Source: Odontesthes bonariensis (Eukaryota; Chordata; Actinopteri; Atheriniformes; Atherinopsidae). Taken from it: a stretch of 64,000 nt of DNA. Below, piece after piece: positions 33,786 through 44,931 of this stretch; the stretch's first letter is position 1; each line of letters opens with the position of its first letter. The notes under the pieces were generated by a model. That model was not told the DNA's origin and made no database searches. It was given only the letters and a program-made list of their open reading frames with translations. The stretch is from assembly GCF_027942865.1 (NCBI RefSeq), contig NC_134524.1:24409536-24473535 (forward strand), written 5' to 3'. The position numbers were made by a program, and so were the translations under genes.

Positions 33786-35586
33786 CCTGCTAGTTGCTAT
33801 TTTGGTACTGGTATAAGACATGGTAGTGGGCTAGAAGAGTCTGGTAATGATGAAAGAACTGTGTGAGAGGAGCACACAGGATGGAGGAATTTGAAAAAGA
33901 AAAAGGAGGATTTCTGGTGGGAGAAGTAGCTGAGACGGAAGGCAGGCTGTGAGTGGAGATGATGCGATAGGTGGCTGAGATTGGAGGGCTGGTGGAGTTT
34001 GGCTGAGAAACGCTGAATGTTGGATGAGTAGCATTCATGGTGTAAAAAGCAGAGGGGGTAGTTTGATTAGGGAAAAAACTCAAAGGAGAAGTTGTATTAA
34101 AAGGAGTAGGCCTACCATTTATGTTTGAATGAGCAGTGTACTGAGCAGTTGCAGAAGTTAATGACCCGGTAGTGCTTGGTCTGGATGTACGCTCAGGGTC
34201 AGTTGGGTTTAAAGGGACACTGTTGCTGACTGTGGGGAAGTTGGTGTTAGGCATAGCAGACACCATGGCAGTAGTTGAATGACGTTTAATAGAAGTGCTT
34301 TCTCCAGCTGTTGAAGTCGTAGCTGTAACTGAAGCAGTACCTGGAGAAGGGTTGCTTTAAGCACCTTTCTAAGGTGTATGACTTGTAGTGGATATTGATA
34401 AAGTGGATGAAAGGGATTTGGTTGAACTTTTTTTAGTAGTTTGAGTCATAGCTGTGACTGCAACAGCACAGGGGGTTGATGAGGTTGTTTCAGGTGTTGT
34501 AGTTACTGGATTCTTGGCTTGGGTGAATGGAATAGCCGATGACTATTTGACAGGAGTTGCTTGATGGGTAGTTCGAACTTTTTCTGGGACAGGAGTAGTT
34601 TTAACGGGATCTGTTTGTAAATCAGGAATCAAACCAGTCTTAAGAGTGGTGGTAGAAGTTTTAGAAACTATTGCGGTAACAAGAGGTACGTTGTTTAAAG
34701 TAGGATCAGATGGGTCAAGTTGAACATGAGGAATGTCAGCTGAGTGGAATATATTAGGCAATTTTCCTGATCCATATTTTAGTTTGAATTCGGACCCAAG
34801 CCAAGAAATTCCTGATAAAACACCCACAAGTCCTCCTTGTAGGGCTGTTATACCTGAAGAAAAGATTCCTCCGACACCAGAAATTATTGAGGGGACTGGA
34901 ATGTCCACTGAAATATTTGTATTTTTCTCCTGCTTGCTTTCATTTTCATGCTTGTCCTCATTTTCCTTTTTTTTCATTGTTGTGGTTGTGGTTGCAGTGG
35001 TAGTAGTAGTCGTAGTAATGCTAATGGTTGTAGCAGTAGTGCTTTTAGTGGTGGTTGTAGGGACTGTGATTGTTAGTGGAGTGGTAGTTTGGGGTTTAGT
35101 TGTAGGGAAAATAGTGGTTTGGGTAGTTGTGGTAGTTGTTTGGGGAGATGCTGTGGTCAGAGGGAGAGTGGTTGTTGGTGTTTCTGTAGATGTAAGTTCA
35201 GATGTGGTTCTTGGAGGTCCAGTTGTGGTTGTATGTGGTGGAGAATTAGTTGGAAAAGGGCTTGATGTGGTCTTCGGAGGTACAGAAGTGGTGACAGGAA
35301 ATGTGGTAGTGGGTATGTTGGATGAGGTGGTGGATGGACTAGATGTGGTACCAGGAGGGCTGGATGAAGTGACAGTTGTGGTTGTAAACATGCCTGATGT
35401 GGTACTGAAGGAGCCAGTCGTGGTAGAAGATGGGACAAATGTTGTGGGAGAGTCAGATGTAGCAGGGAGAGGAGTGGACATGGTTGTAAAGGGGCCAGAT
35501 GTGGTGGGGGGGTGGCCAGTTGTGGAAGTAGCAAAATGTTTGGATGTACTTAGAGGAGTAGATGTGGAAGCTGTGGTGGTAGAAGA

Positions 35587-36125
35587 GATGGATGTAGTTG
35601 TAAAAAGATGTGATGAAGTACTGGGATGGTCAGATGTGGAAGAAGCAAATGTGGTAGTTAAAAGGTCAGATGTACTGAGAGGGGTAGATGTGAAAGAAGG
35701 TGGGAGAGATGTGGTATCAACAGGACTAGAAGTGGAACTGGAAAGGATAGATGTTGAAGTAAGTGGAGCCGATGTAATGGTAGAAGGACCAGATGAAGAA
35801 GTGCTACGTGCTGTAGTAAAGTGTTCTGATGTACTAAGAGGGATAGATGTGGTAGAGGTTTGGGAACCTGTGGTAGTAGAAGGGATGGATGTAGTTGTAA
35901 AAAGATGTGATGAAGTACTGGGATGGTCAGATGTGGAAGAAACAAATGTGGTAGTTAAAAGGTCAGATGTACTAAGAGGGGTAGATGTGGAAGAAGGTGG
36001 GAGAGATGTGGTATCAACAGGACTAGAAGTGGAACTGGATGGGATAGATGTTGAAGTAAGTGGAGCCGATGTAATAGAAGAAGGATCAGATGAAGAAGTG
36101 CTAGGTGTGGTAGTAAAGTGACCAG
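35587..36125 (-). repeat. 297-bp tandem duplication in the mucin domain
   Basis: GATGGATGTAGTTGTAAAAA starts at 35587 and again at 35884, and the sequence following each is almost identical for the next 230 bp or more. The period of 297 bp is 99 codons, so the frame is kept. Confidence 0.8.
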
Positions 36126-36159
36126 ATGTGGTAGTAAAAAAGTTAGATGTAGTAGAAGT

Positions 36160-38002
36160 AGATTTGAAATCTATAGAAATATTTGGGAGTTTTTCTGGCT
36201 ATAAAGTTAATGCAACAAAATCTACAATTATGTTCATGAAAAACCCCACCGCTATACACTCCCTTCAAGAATGTTAAGAATAGTTTCACATATTTGGGTG
36301 TTAAAATTACACCAACAATGGAATCATTGGTACCCAGTAATTATGACCCCATAGTTGAGTCTGTGACAGGCTCTATAAACAGATGGAAATTCCTGCCACT
36401 GTCTATGATTGGACGTATTAATGTTCTGAAAATGAATATTCTGCCTAAGCTTCTTTACCTCATTCAAACCATTCCACTTGCTCCTCCTATTAACTTTTTT
36501 GTCAAAATGAAGCAGATCTTTTGTCATTTTATTTGGAATGATAGACGCCCCAGGTTACGTATGACTCTCTTGTATTTACCATATGATAGGGGTGGGTTAA
36601 ACGTCCCTTTTCTCCAAGGATACTATTGGGCTGCACAATTGAGAGCGGCTTCATACTGGTTTGACACTACATCATTCCCTAACTGGGCGAGGATCGAGGA
36701 GAAGACAACCACCAAAATCTCTCTTAAGTTATATCTCCACTCAGCTAATCTTTCTATTTTGAAAAAATGTACCCTAAATCCTTTTGTTAAAAATACAGTG
36801 ATCGTCTGGCATAAGGTTTTGAACTACTTAAAAGAAAATGCTGCTTTATCCCAATTTACTTCCATTTGGGGAAATAGAAATTTCACACCAGGTACAAATG
36901 ATCTTGGATTTAAGATATGGGCTAATAAGGGTATCAACAAAATATCAGATCTTTATGATAAAGGTGTTCTTTTAAGTTTTATGGATGTTAAGCAAAGGTT
37001 TAAAATTGATTCCAAACACTTTTTTAAATATTTGCAGATTAGACATTTCATAAAACAAACTCAAAACTCCTTAAACATGCCTTCCCTGAACACTATTGAA
37101 ATGATAGCTGTGAACTATTGTGGTAGACCTGGACTCATTTCTCGATTCTATCACAGTATCATTATAAAATCCATAGAGTCCTCAGATGATAAAAGACAGG
37201 CCTGGTGTCTAGATCTTAAAGAAGAAATAACAGATGAAGAATGGAAGCATGTATGCTTACAAAGCCAAGTTCAAACAATAAATACACGATTTAAGTTACT
37301 TCAGTACAAATGGCTGATGAGAACATATATTACTCCAGTAGTAAAACATCGTATTGATCCTAACACACCTGATCTATGTGTTAAATGTGGTACACATAAA
37401 GGGACTCTATTTCATTGTCTTTGGGAATGTTACATTATCCAAGAATTTTGGAAGGAGATAATTATGACTGTCTAAGATCATTGATACACATCTTCCACTA
37501 TGCCCTAAGCTTTGTATTCTGGGACTTTTCCCAGAAAATTGTACACTCAGTAAGTATGAGAAATCAATGGTCATATATTGTATACTTGAAGCTAAACATA
37601 AAATCGCTCTCTCATGGAAATCTATGTATAGGCCAAGTAAGCAAATGTGGGCTGAAGGACTCTCACACTGTATAGCCATGGAGAAATTAACATATTTGAT
37701 CAAGGGGAAATATAACACATTTGTTAAGATCTGGGATTCATTTATGGAGTTTTTGGAGGGAGGGGGTTTGTCGGAGATTGTATAATTTCTTTTCTTTTTT
37801 CTTCTTATTCCGCTCATGTTATTCTTTTCACTTTCTTCACTAATGTTAATTTCCAGATTTTGTATCTACTTACTGTTGTGCTTGATGAATATGTCTGTTA
37901 ATGTGCCTTCTTTTCTTTTGTTTTTGTTGCCTTGTTTTTGTATGTGGTTGTTTGTTAATTAAAAGAAAAAAAAATCAATAAAGATATTTGTCAAAAAAAA
38001 AA
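36160..38002 (+). mobile_element. 5'-truncated Tx1/L1-like LINE with 14-bp duplication
   Basis: The insert ends in a poly-A tract (37991-38002) and is flanked by GATGTAGTAGAAGT at 36146-36159 and 38003-38016, a perfect 14-bp target duplication. It encodes the C-terminal part of ORF2 (36294-37475): YLGVK-like start, PLSMIGRINVLKMNILPKLL, FHCLWEC and the CVKCGTHKGT...C zinc-knuckle-like region. The open frame of about 390 codons shows the insertion is fairly recent. It splits the mucin-like gene in opposite orientation. Confidence 0.9.
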
Positions 38003-38622
38003 GATGTAGTAGAAGTCAGCTCAATTGTGTAACTTCGGGGGGGAGATGTGGAACTGTGGGAGATAGATGTAGTTGTAATTGGTGCTGATGTGGTACTAGA
38101 AAGGCCAGTTATAGAAGTTTCACGTGTGGTAGGAAAAATGCCTGATGTTTTACTAAAAGAAGTGGACATGGTGCTTAAATGAGGCATCGTAGTAGATGGA
38201 GGGAGCCCTGTCGAGGTAGAGGCACCAGATGTTATGCTGGAAAGGCCAGATGTGGTTGAATGATGAAAAGATTTAGGCGTAAAAAGGCCAGACGTGGTCC
38301 TGGGATGGTCAGATGTGAAAGTAAGAAATGTGGAAGGGTCCGATGTCAAAGTTAGAGGTGTAGATGTGGTTGGAGGTGAAGCAGAATTACTTTGAATATG
38401 TGGAGGACATTTGCAGTCAGCATTAAGCCGTGGATAAAACTCAGAGACGGTCGTATGAAGAGGATACTGTGTTCCAGGAAACACGGTAAATTGCCCACCA
38501 AGTTTACTTTGCAGTTCTGCCAAGATCTCAGTCTGCAGATACATGGTGATGTTGTCTGGAACATTCTCACCCCAGTGTGCACTTGCAAGCCATCTATTCT
38601 GACTTTTAATATAGCTATATAT

Positions 38623-38623
<1 letters not shown>

Positions 38624-38666
<43 letters not shown>

Positions 38667-38692
38667 ATATATAAATATATATATATTAATAT
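38624..38692. repeat. (AT)n tract
   Basis: Alternating AT with a short GTGTGT interruption, just upstream (minus-strand sense) of the mucin exon acceptor. Confidence 0.9.
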
Positions 38693-38828
38693 TTCTATAG
38701 CCTATTTTGTTTATCTCTCTGGAGAGATTTGAGAACTTCTGCTCCTAAAATAAAAGCTTTTGGATACAACATCTCCTGCGTCCTCCATTCCCTGGGTGTG
38801 ACAAGAACGGAACAAAAGGCAGCACCAA

Positions 38829-38970
38829 AGAAGAGCTTTGGGGTGTCCTTCAAGAAGCCTGGAGAACTATTCCTGCAGACCACTTAGAGAAATGACAGAG
38901 AGCTTGTCTAAAAGGGTTCAGGCTGTGTTAGAGAATAAAGGAATATACCAAAAATTGACTTTCAAGTTTG
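38829..38970 (+). pseudogene. Tc1-like transposase C-terminal remnant
   Basis: Plus-strand reading KEELWGVLQEAWRTIPADHL then, after a frameshift, TESLSKRVQAVLENKGIYQK. This is the C-terminal pattern of Tc1/mariner DDE transposases (WxxLQ..W..IP...L..L..S...R..AV...KG). Only about 45 codons remain. Confidence 0.55.
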
Positions 38971-39429
38971 TTCAAATTTTTGTCATGCAACCATAAACAA
39001 CTGAAACCTCTCAAACTTTATAATGGTTACAGTGTACTGTGTACAGTTGTGTGAACTTTTACAGACCATAAGACCATTGCATGTGCTGGGTCCACGCATG
39101 ACTTGTGTTGTAACATAGATACTGTACGGCTGACAGAGTCTCGTGACAAAGTGATGCAAAGGTGACGTGTTCAATTTCAACAAAATAGCTTGAACTGTTC
39201 TGAGATCTCCTCCAAACTGAGTTCACTCTGACTGCTGTCAACTGCAAGTAGTGATGTCTATTGTGTTTTATCTTATATGTATAATGTATTATTTCTTAAT
39301 TTTTTAACTTAATCATACCCAGAATAACATGTTGATTATGTTGATATTTCTACAGTCAGCTCAACACTACATATATCTGTACAATGTTTTGTATGCCATG
39401 CTTTTTGTACATTTACATAGAACAATACA
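38971..39429. other. Non-coding stretch
   Basis: AT-rich sequence between the transposase remnant and the presumed promoter; nothing recognised. Confidence 0.4.
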
Positions 39430-39490
39430 TTTTATTGAAAAAAAACCCTTCTTAAACCGGTCACATGGTACGGCCGGTTCGAAAGGCCTC

Positions 39491-39500
39491 TGACGTCACC
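39491..39500. promoter_or_regulatory. CRE-like site in a presumed promoter
   Basis: A perfect TGACGTCA palindrome (cAMP-response-element / CREB-ATF core) in a GC-richer, CpG-containing block (39440-39720) that precedes an exon-like end with a strong donor (CAG|GTGAGT at 39716/39717). It is the only such promoter-like block in this part of the window and would serve the zinc-finger gene. Confidence 0.4.
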
Positions 39501-39710
39501 ATATAGTCATCGACACGCGTCTCAGTACGAGCTTCACAAAATACATCCGAAGTTACTGGACACGCGTTTCAGAGTCAAATCCCTGTTGGAAACATCACTA
39601 AAGACAAATACGCACATTGAGAAACGGCCCATTACCCGACACACACTGCGAAGCCTCGGCTCATCTCGGCTCATCTCGGAACATCTGGTAGCATAGCAAC
39701 AGAAAGCTCC

Positions 39711-42700
39711 ATGCAGGTGAGTCCAGAAAAGAATGAATTTAGCGGTCAGACGTTAGCAGAAATGTCTTCAAAGTGCTCTGTGTCATTGGTTTGATTCCTG
39801 CTGCTGGACACGGGGAGTCAGAACATGCAGGAGAGAGTAAAAAGTTCAGATAACTTGGCTGCTATTCACAGTTAGCCCGGCCTGCTAATGCTAAAGCTAA
39901 TGCTAACCGTTAAAGCGTTAAACCATCCCAGAAACACAACCTCAGATATAGATTTCAATAAGCCGGCCAGATGGCCAAATAAAATGGAGCTTTATCCTTT
40001 TAGCTGTGTGTGAAACATACTTCTGGGCCATTTTCTTCCTCTTTTCTAACCTTTTGGGGCACTTTTTGACCATCCTGTCACATTTCCCACTAAAGCTGCA
40101 GTTTTCTTAACTTCTTTCTGTAGTTTTGCTGAAATCTTTTGTGATTGAAAAAGTTTGATGATCAATGTCAAATGTAGAATGGTTCTTTCCAGACTTATCT
40201 GAGTATCATTTGGCTTTTTGATAGAAGTGTGCAGCCAAAACATGTGATTTGATGTGTTTAACGTACACAATATGCCATATTTCATGATTAGATCTTCAAA
40301 TGGGACTTAATTATGCTCAATATAAATACTTTAATGACATGAAGAGTTTAAGTTGTGTGAAGAGGAGTCATAGCATTATTATAAAGACTTGTGGGTGATC
40401 CAGGAAAGTATCACAGGAGCAGTAGAAATCCAGTTCTCCTCAGTATCAGTGTGTGATTTCTCAGATTTACAATCAGAAGCCCATTAAAAGACAGTCTGAC
40501 TGTCCTCTTCAGAAGTGTCTCATGAAAGCTTCATTATTCACTTTCCTTTACATATCCAATATTTTCTGTTATCCACGAATCAACAAGGACTGAGCACATG
40601 ATAAAAAGGTTCTGGAAATGAGAACAGGTTTAGAAACGGAGAGAATCTAAACCTCAGTATTTGGGATGATATTGGGACCCTTTCCTCAAACAGGATCATT
40701 GTCTTAATGTAGTAAAATGATTTAAGTTGATGGTGTTCCACTGACTCAAATGAGATTTATGGGATATTGCACACAGTGGGTGTCGGTCTACAGAGTTATT
40801 ATTACATTTTTTTCTGAATTTGATCAAAAAGCTACACATATTTTTAACTGTGACCTTAGTGGGTCTTTAAAGAAGCATTTTAAAGTTCACAGGGATTTAA
40901 ATAAAAAGCACAGTAATGAGTTTAATGGAATGTGACTGGCTGGTTGAAAACTGTGCAGACCAGAATGGAGCAGCAGAACCAGGAGCTGAACCAGGGGCAG
41001 AACCAGGGGCAGAACCAGGAGCAGAACCAGGAGCAGAACCAGGAGCAGAACCAGGAGCTGAACCAGGAGCTGAACCAGGAGCTGAACCAGGAGCAGAACC
41101 AGGAGCAGAACCCCTCCACCAGTAACAGAGCCGGCTCATCCTCTGGGTCCACCGGGCCACAGGTCAGTGTGGAGGAGGTTTTTATTTTATTTCTTATTTA
41201 TTTGGTTAGGACTCTGCACATTAATCAACATATCAGCAAAGCATCCATGTAAATATGCCGGAGTTAGCACAGCTGCTAAATTTCATCCGTTGTCCTCAGG
41301 CAGGTATCATAAAAACATACAGACAATACACCATGACAAAAAACTAAAGAACAAACAAACAGAAAATATTTAGAAAGATTCACATCAAAGTTAAAGGTAT
41401 AGTTCGCCTCTTTTGACATGAAGCTGTATGACATCCCATATCAGCAACATCATTTATGAACATCTTCTTACCCCCTGCTGCGTCCTGTGAGCAGAGTTCC
41501 AGCCTCGTTTTGGTGTTGATGAAAGTAGTCCGGCTAGTTTGCTAAGGTCCCGAAAATAAAGCGTTTTGCTTCTCAAAACAATACGCGTTCAAAAGAGTAA
41601 TACATTTGCATCACAAAATCCTCCTTCCAGAAAAAGTCAGAGCTCACATCGCTTGGCCCTATTTTCTCTCCCTTCGTATCACTGCCTGCTGTGTAAACCG
41701 TGCAGACCGAAGTGCAGCCCGAGCACTCCCCTGCTTCCGAGCAGCAAACCCAGTAACAGGTGCAGCTATCGCTAGGTGGCTGTTAGTATTGATATGAAGG
41801 GAGGCAGAAATAGTGGACGTCATTGAGGGATACTGCATCATACTTAGCTGCCTTCCCTCTAATTTTTCATGTGTCTGGGCAAACACACCAGCTCCCTGAG
41901 CACACTGAGGAGCACTGTGAGCAGCATCAGATGTGCACGCTGTGGCCACACACCTGTATCACACCTGTGCAACACCTTGGATCATAGCCAGTTACATGGC
42001 TTATTAAAATAATCAAATCACAGCAGTAATTTCCATTAGTTGCACAGGCTGGAAAACTGGGTTGGATTTTCTGGAGCGGTCCTTAACTGGGGCCGGGGGA
42101 GACTCCGCCTGTTGGACTGCCGGGGCTGGTGCAGACTCCACTTGTTGGGCTGTTGGCGCTGGTGAAGACTCCTTATCTTGGGGTGAGGATGATGACGTTG
42201 CAGGTTCTTTCTGGATCTACTGTCCTCCATGGTCAGTCCTTGTCTCAGTGCCCTCACCAGAGCATTTAATGCTCTTTTTGGGAAGTCCAATTAAAAGAGC
42301 ATTACAGAAATGGATTGTGCTGGAGATGAATGCATAGATGAGTGTCTCCTGGTCTTTTTGGGAGAGGAAACCTTTAATTCTGTTGATGTTTCTGAGATGG
42401 TAAAAAGCTGCCTTGGTGACAGCTTTGATGTGGCTGCTGAAAGTCAGATATGAGTCTATCAACACTCCGAGGTTACCAACTTGGTCAGTGATTGTAAGGT
42501 TCCGAGTCTCAAGATGTTTACCAACGCTGACCCTCTTCTCTTTGCTCCCAGACAGAATGATCTCAGTTCTGTCTTCATTTAATTGTAGAAAATTCTCTCT
42601 CATCCAGGTGTTTACTTCCTCCAGACACTGACACAGTACGTCTGCTGGGCTGCAGTCGCCATGGTGACAGAGACACATAAAGTTGTGTATTGTCTGCATA

Positions 42701-44899
42701 ACTGTGATAATTGATGTTAAAATTCTGCAATATCTGACCCAAAGGGAGCATATTCAAGTTAAACAGAAGAGGTCCAAGAATTGACCCATACATACATAAA
42801 ATAAAATGAACTTAGAAACGTGTGGCTGAATACAGAGGAGCCAGGTCAGGAAACACCATGACAGGATGCCATCTGCACTGGGTGCTGCTCACAACACACG
42901 ACCAGGACGCCTCCACTCGGGCACACATAGGCCAGCGAGGGGCCCACAGCAGTGGAGCACTGCCGCAGACCCCCCCACCCGGCCAAGCCAATGCTCACCA
43001 CAAGTCAGAGACATCCCAGCCAGAGTTGATCACAGCCCCCAGTACAGATGGTCCCCACCGTCATGGCCACTCGCTCAGATTCATAGCTGCCAATTGTAAC
43101 AAAATCAGTCCGGCCTTCTAAGTAGGACCTGGACCAGTTAAGGACCGCTCCAGAAAATCCAACCCAGTTTTCCAGCCTGTGCAACAGGATTCTGTGATCT
43201 ACAGCATCAAATGCAGCGCTGAGGTCCAACAGAACCAGGACTGAAACATTACCAGAATCAGTATTCAACCTAATGTCGTTTAACACTTTGACCAGAGCTG
43301 TTTCAGTGCTGTGATGACGTCTGAAGCCTGATTGAAAGTTATCAAGACTTCTACTTTCATTCAGAAAGTTGTTGAGCTGGTTAAATACAACTTTCTGAAT
43401 AATCTTGAATATAAAAGAGAGGTTAGAGACAGGTCTGTAGTTGTTCATCATCAATCAATCAATCAATCAATCAATTATACTTTATTAATCCCCGAGGGGA
43501 AATTTCCAATTTCGGTCAGGACAGACAAAACAGAAAAACAGACATGGGAGAGAGAGTGTGACCAGGCATCGCAGCCCGCGGGCTCACGGCCACGCAGGCG
43601 CCGCCAGATAAGAAGGAAGGGGGACAACATTGGGTGAGGGGAGGGAAAAAAATCATACTTCACACTGTACCCTTATCAGGATACGGTCTGAGATCTCAAA
43701 AAAAACCTCAGCACATAAAAAGCAACATATACACAAGACAACAACAACACCATAAGCAATGGGACAGTGAAGAGGTGAGGAGTTGCATGTGTTGTAAGTG
43801 AGCATGTATGTGTATGCGTGTGTGTTTGTTCAATAAGTCTGCACAGAAAGTTGGATCAGGCAATTGTCCTTGACAAGTTGGAATATGTCAGTCAGTTCCA
43901 CAACAAATCTCACAGGAGTGCAGGAAGGGAGGGGGAGGACATGGGAGTGAGCATCATGTTATCATAACAAACATGGACAAGTGATTATGCAGCTGGCTAC
44001 AAGGCCAGTGTGGGGCACCAGATTGAAATAACAATTAATTTCGATCAGACAGACAACTGATTGCGCTCTCTGTCTTTCTGTCCATTGCTGGAATCTCATT
44101 GCGAAGTCCCTAATTTAGCCGAATTGTGGGATGTGGACCCTTTCCGCCCGGTCCAAGCGATCAATCAACCATTCTCCCAGGTCAATCCACTTCTCTTCTG
44201 AGTCCAGGAATCTCCGCCAGCCTGCGAACCTGCGCCAGGGTTGCATCTAGTTTCCGATTCTGCTCCCGTAGCATTTCAGTCTGAGCGTTGATTGCCCTTG
44301 TGACCCCATCAAACGCTTTCCACGATCTCTTAATTTCACCAAATACCAGGTATCCTCCAACTCCAAACAGCAGGAACCCGAGTATCATAAATCCAAATAT
44401 GTAGACGTCTTCCGCGTCCTCGACAGCCAGCATCGCCAAACACACGATGCGCCACGTCCCCCATGCATCCTCCGTGTATCCAGCGAAGAATGTCCCGTCA
44501 GGGCAAGACGCTTGTCCTTTCGTCATCTTCGCGGTTGAAAAAATTTGATCAATAGCATTAAGACCCCAGCTGACCAAATCCATGTTATTTGGCTTCGTCT
44601 GATATGTAAAAAAGATGCTCAAAAGACACAGACACAGACAGGCTAAGCAGGGCAAAAAAGGGAGGGAGGAGCAGAGAGAAATGCGACCTCTTCACCGAGA
44701 GCCAAGAGCAGAATCATAGAGAAGTCTAGAGTTTAATGGCTTAATGGCAGCTGTCTTTAGTGACTTGGGAAAAATGCCTGATGCCAGTGAGCTGTTAACT
44801 ATTTGTAGGAGATCACTTTCTACTGAGGTAAAAACAGTTTCTAAAAAGTCGGATGGTATTATGTCCAGATTGCAAGTGGTTTATTTCAGATGCCGAACT

Positions 44900-44931
<32 letters not shown>

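Larger units (their letters stand above)
33790..38600 (-). pseudogene. Mucin-like Thr/Ser/Pro-rich gene, split by an L1 insertion
   Basis: On the minus strand a single reading frame can be followed from an acceptor-like AAAAGTCAG (about 38604) to 33790, once the L1 insert (36160-38002) and one copy of its target duplication are left out. It starts with a non-mucin region (NRWLASAHWGENVPDNIT ... CKCPPHIQ, about 65 residues) that I do not recognise. It then has some 800 residues of Thr/Ser/Pro, a charged stretch (MKKKENEDKHENESKQEK), a Gly/Ile-rich segment (SIISGVGGIFSSGITALQGG) and more Ser/Thr/Pro. In-frame stops occur at about 34543 (TAG) and near 34364-34375 (TAG, TAA). The domain would be heavily O-glycosylated on a cell surface or secreted. 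LINE interruption plus stops argue for a pseudogene, although the stops could mark the real 3' end and the L1 could be lost in splicing. Confidence 0.65.

Noticed and set aside
34733-36121. 462-codon plus-strand open frame rich in Val/Asp
   Set aside because: It is the antisense of the Thr/Ser/Pro mucin domain; ACC/ACA/TCT codons read backwards give GTx codons without stops.
40897-41160. Minus-strand and other-frame proteins with GSAP / WFCS / EPGA repeats
   Set aside because: Shadows of the 12-bp repeat; only the frame linked to good splice sites (NQEQ) is plausible.
42822-43121. Pro/His-rich plus-strand frame
   Set aside because: Lies across an unassigned GC-rich insert in the broken L2 LINE; no initiation or splice context.
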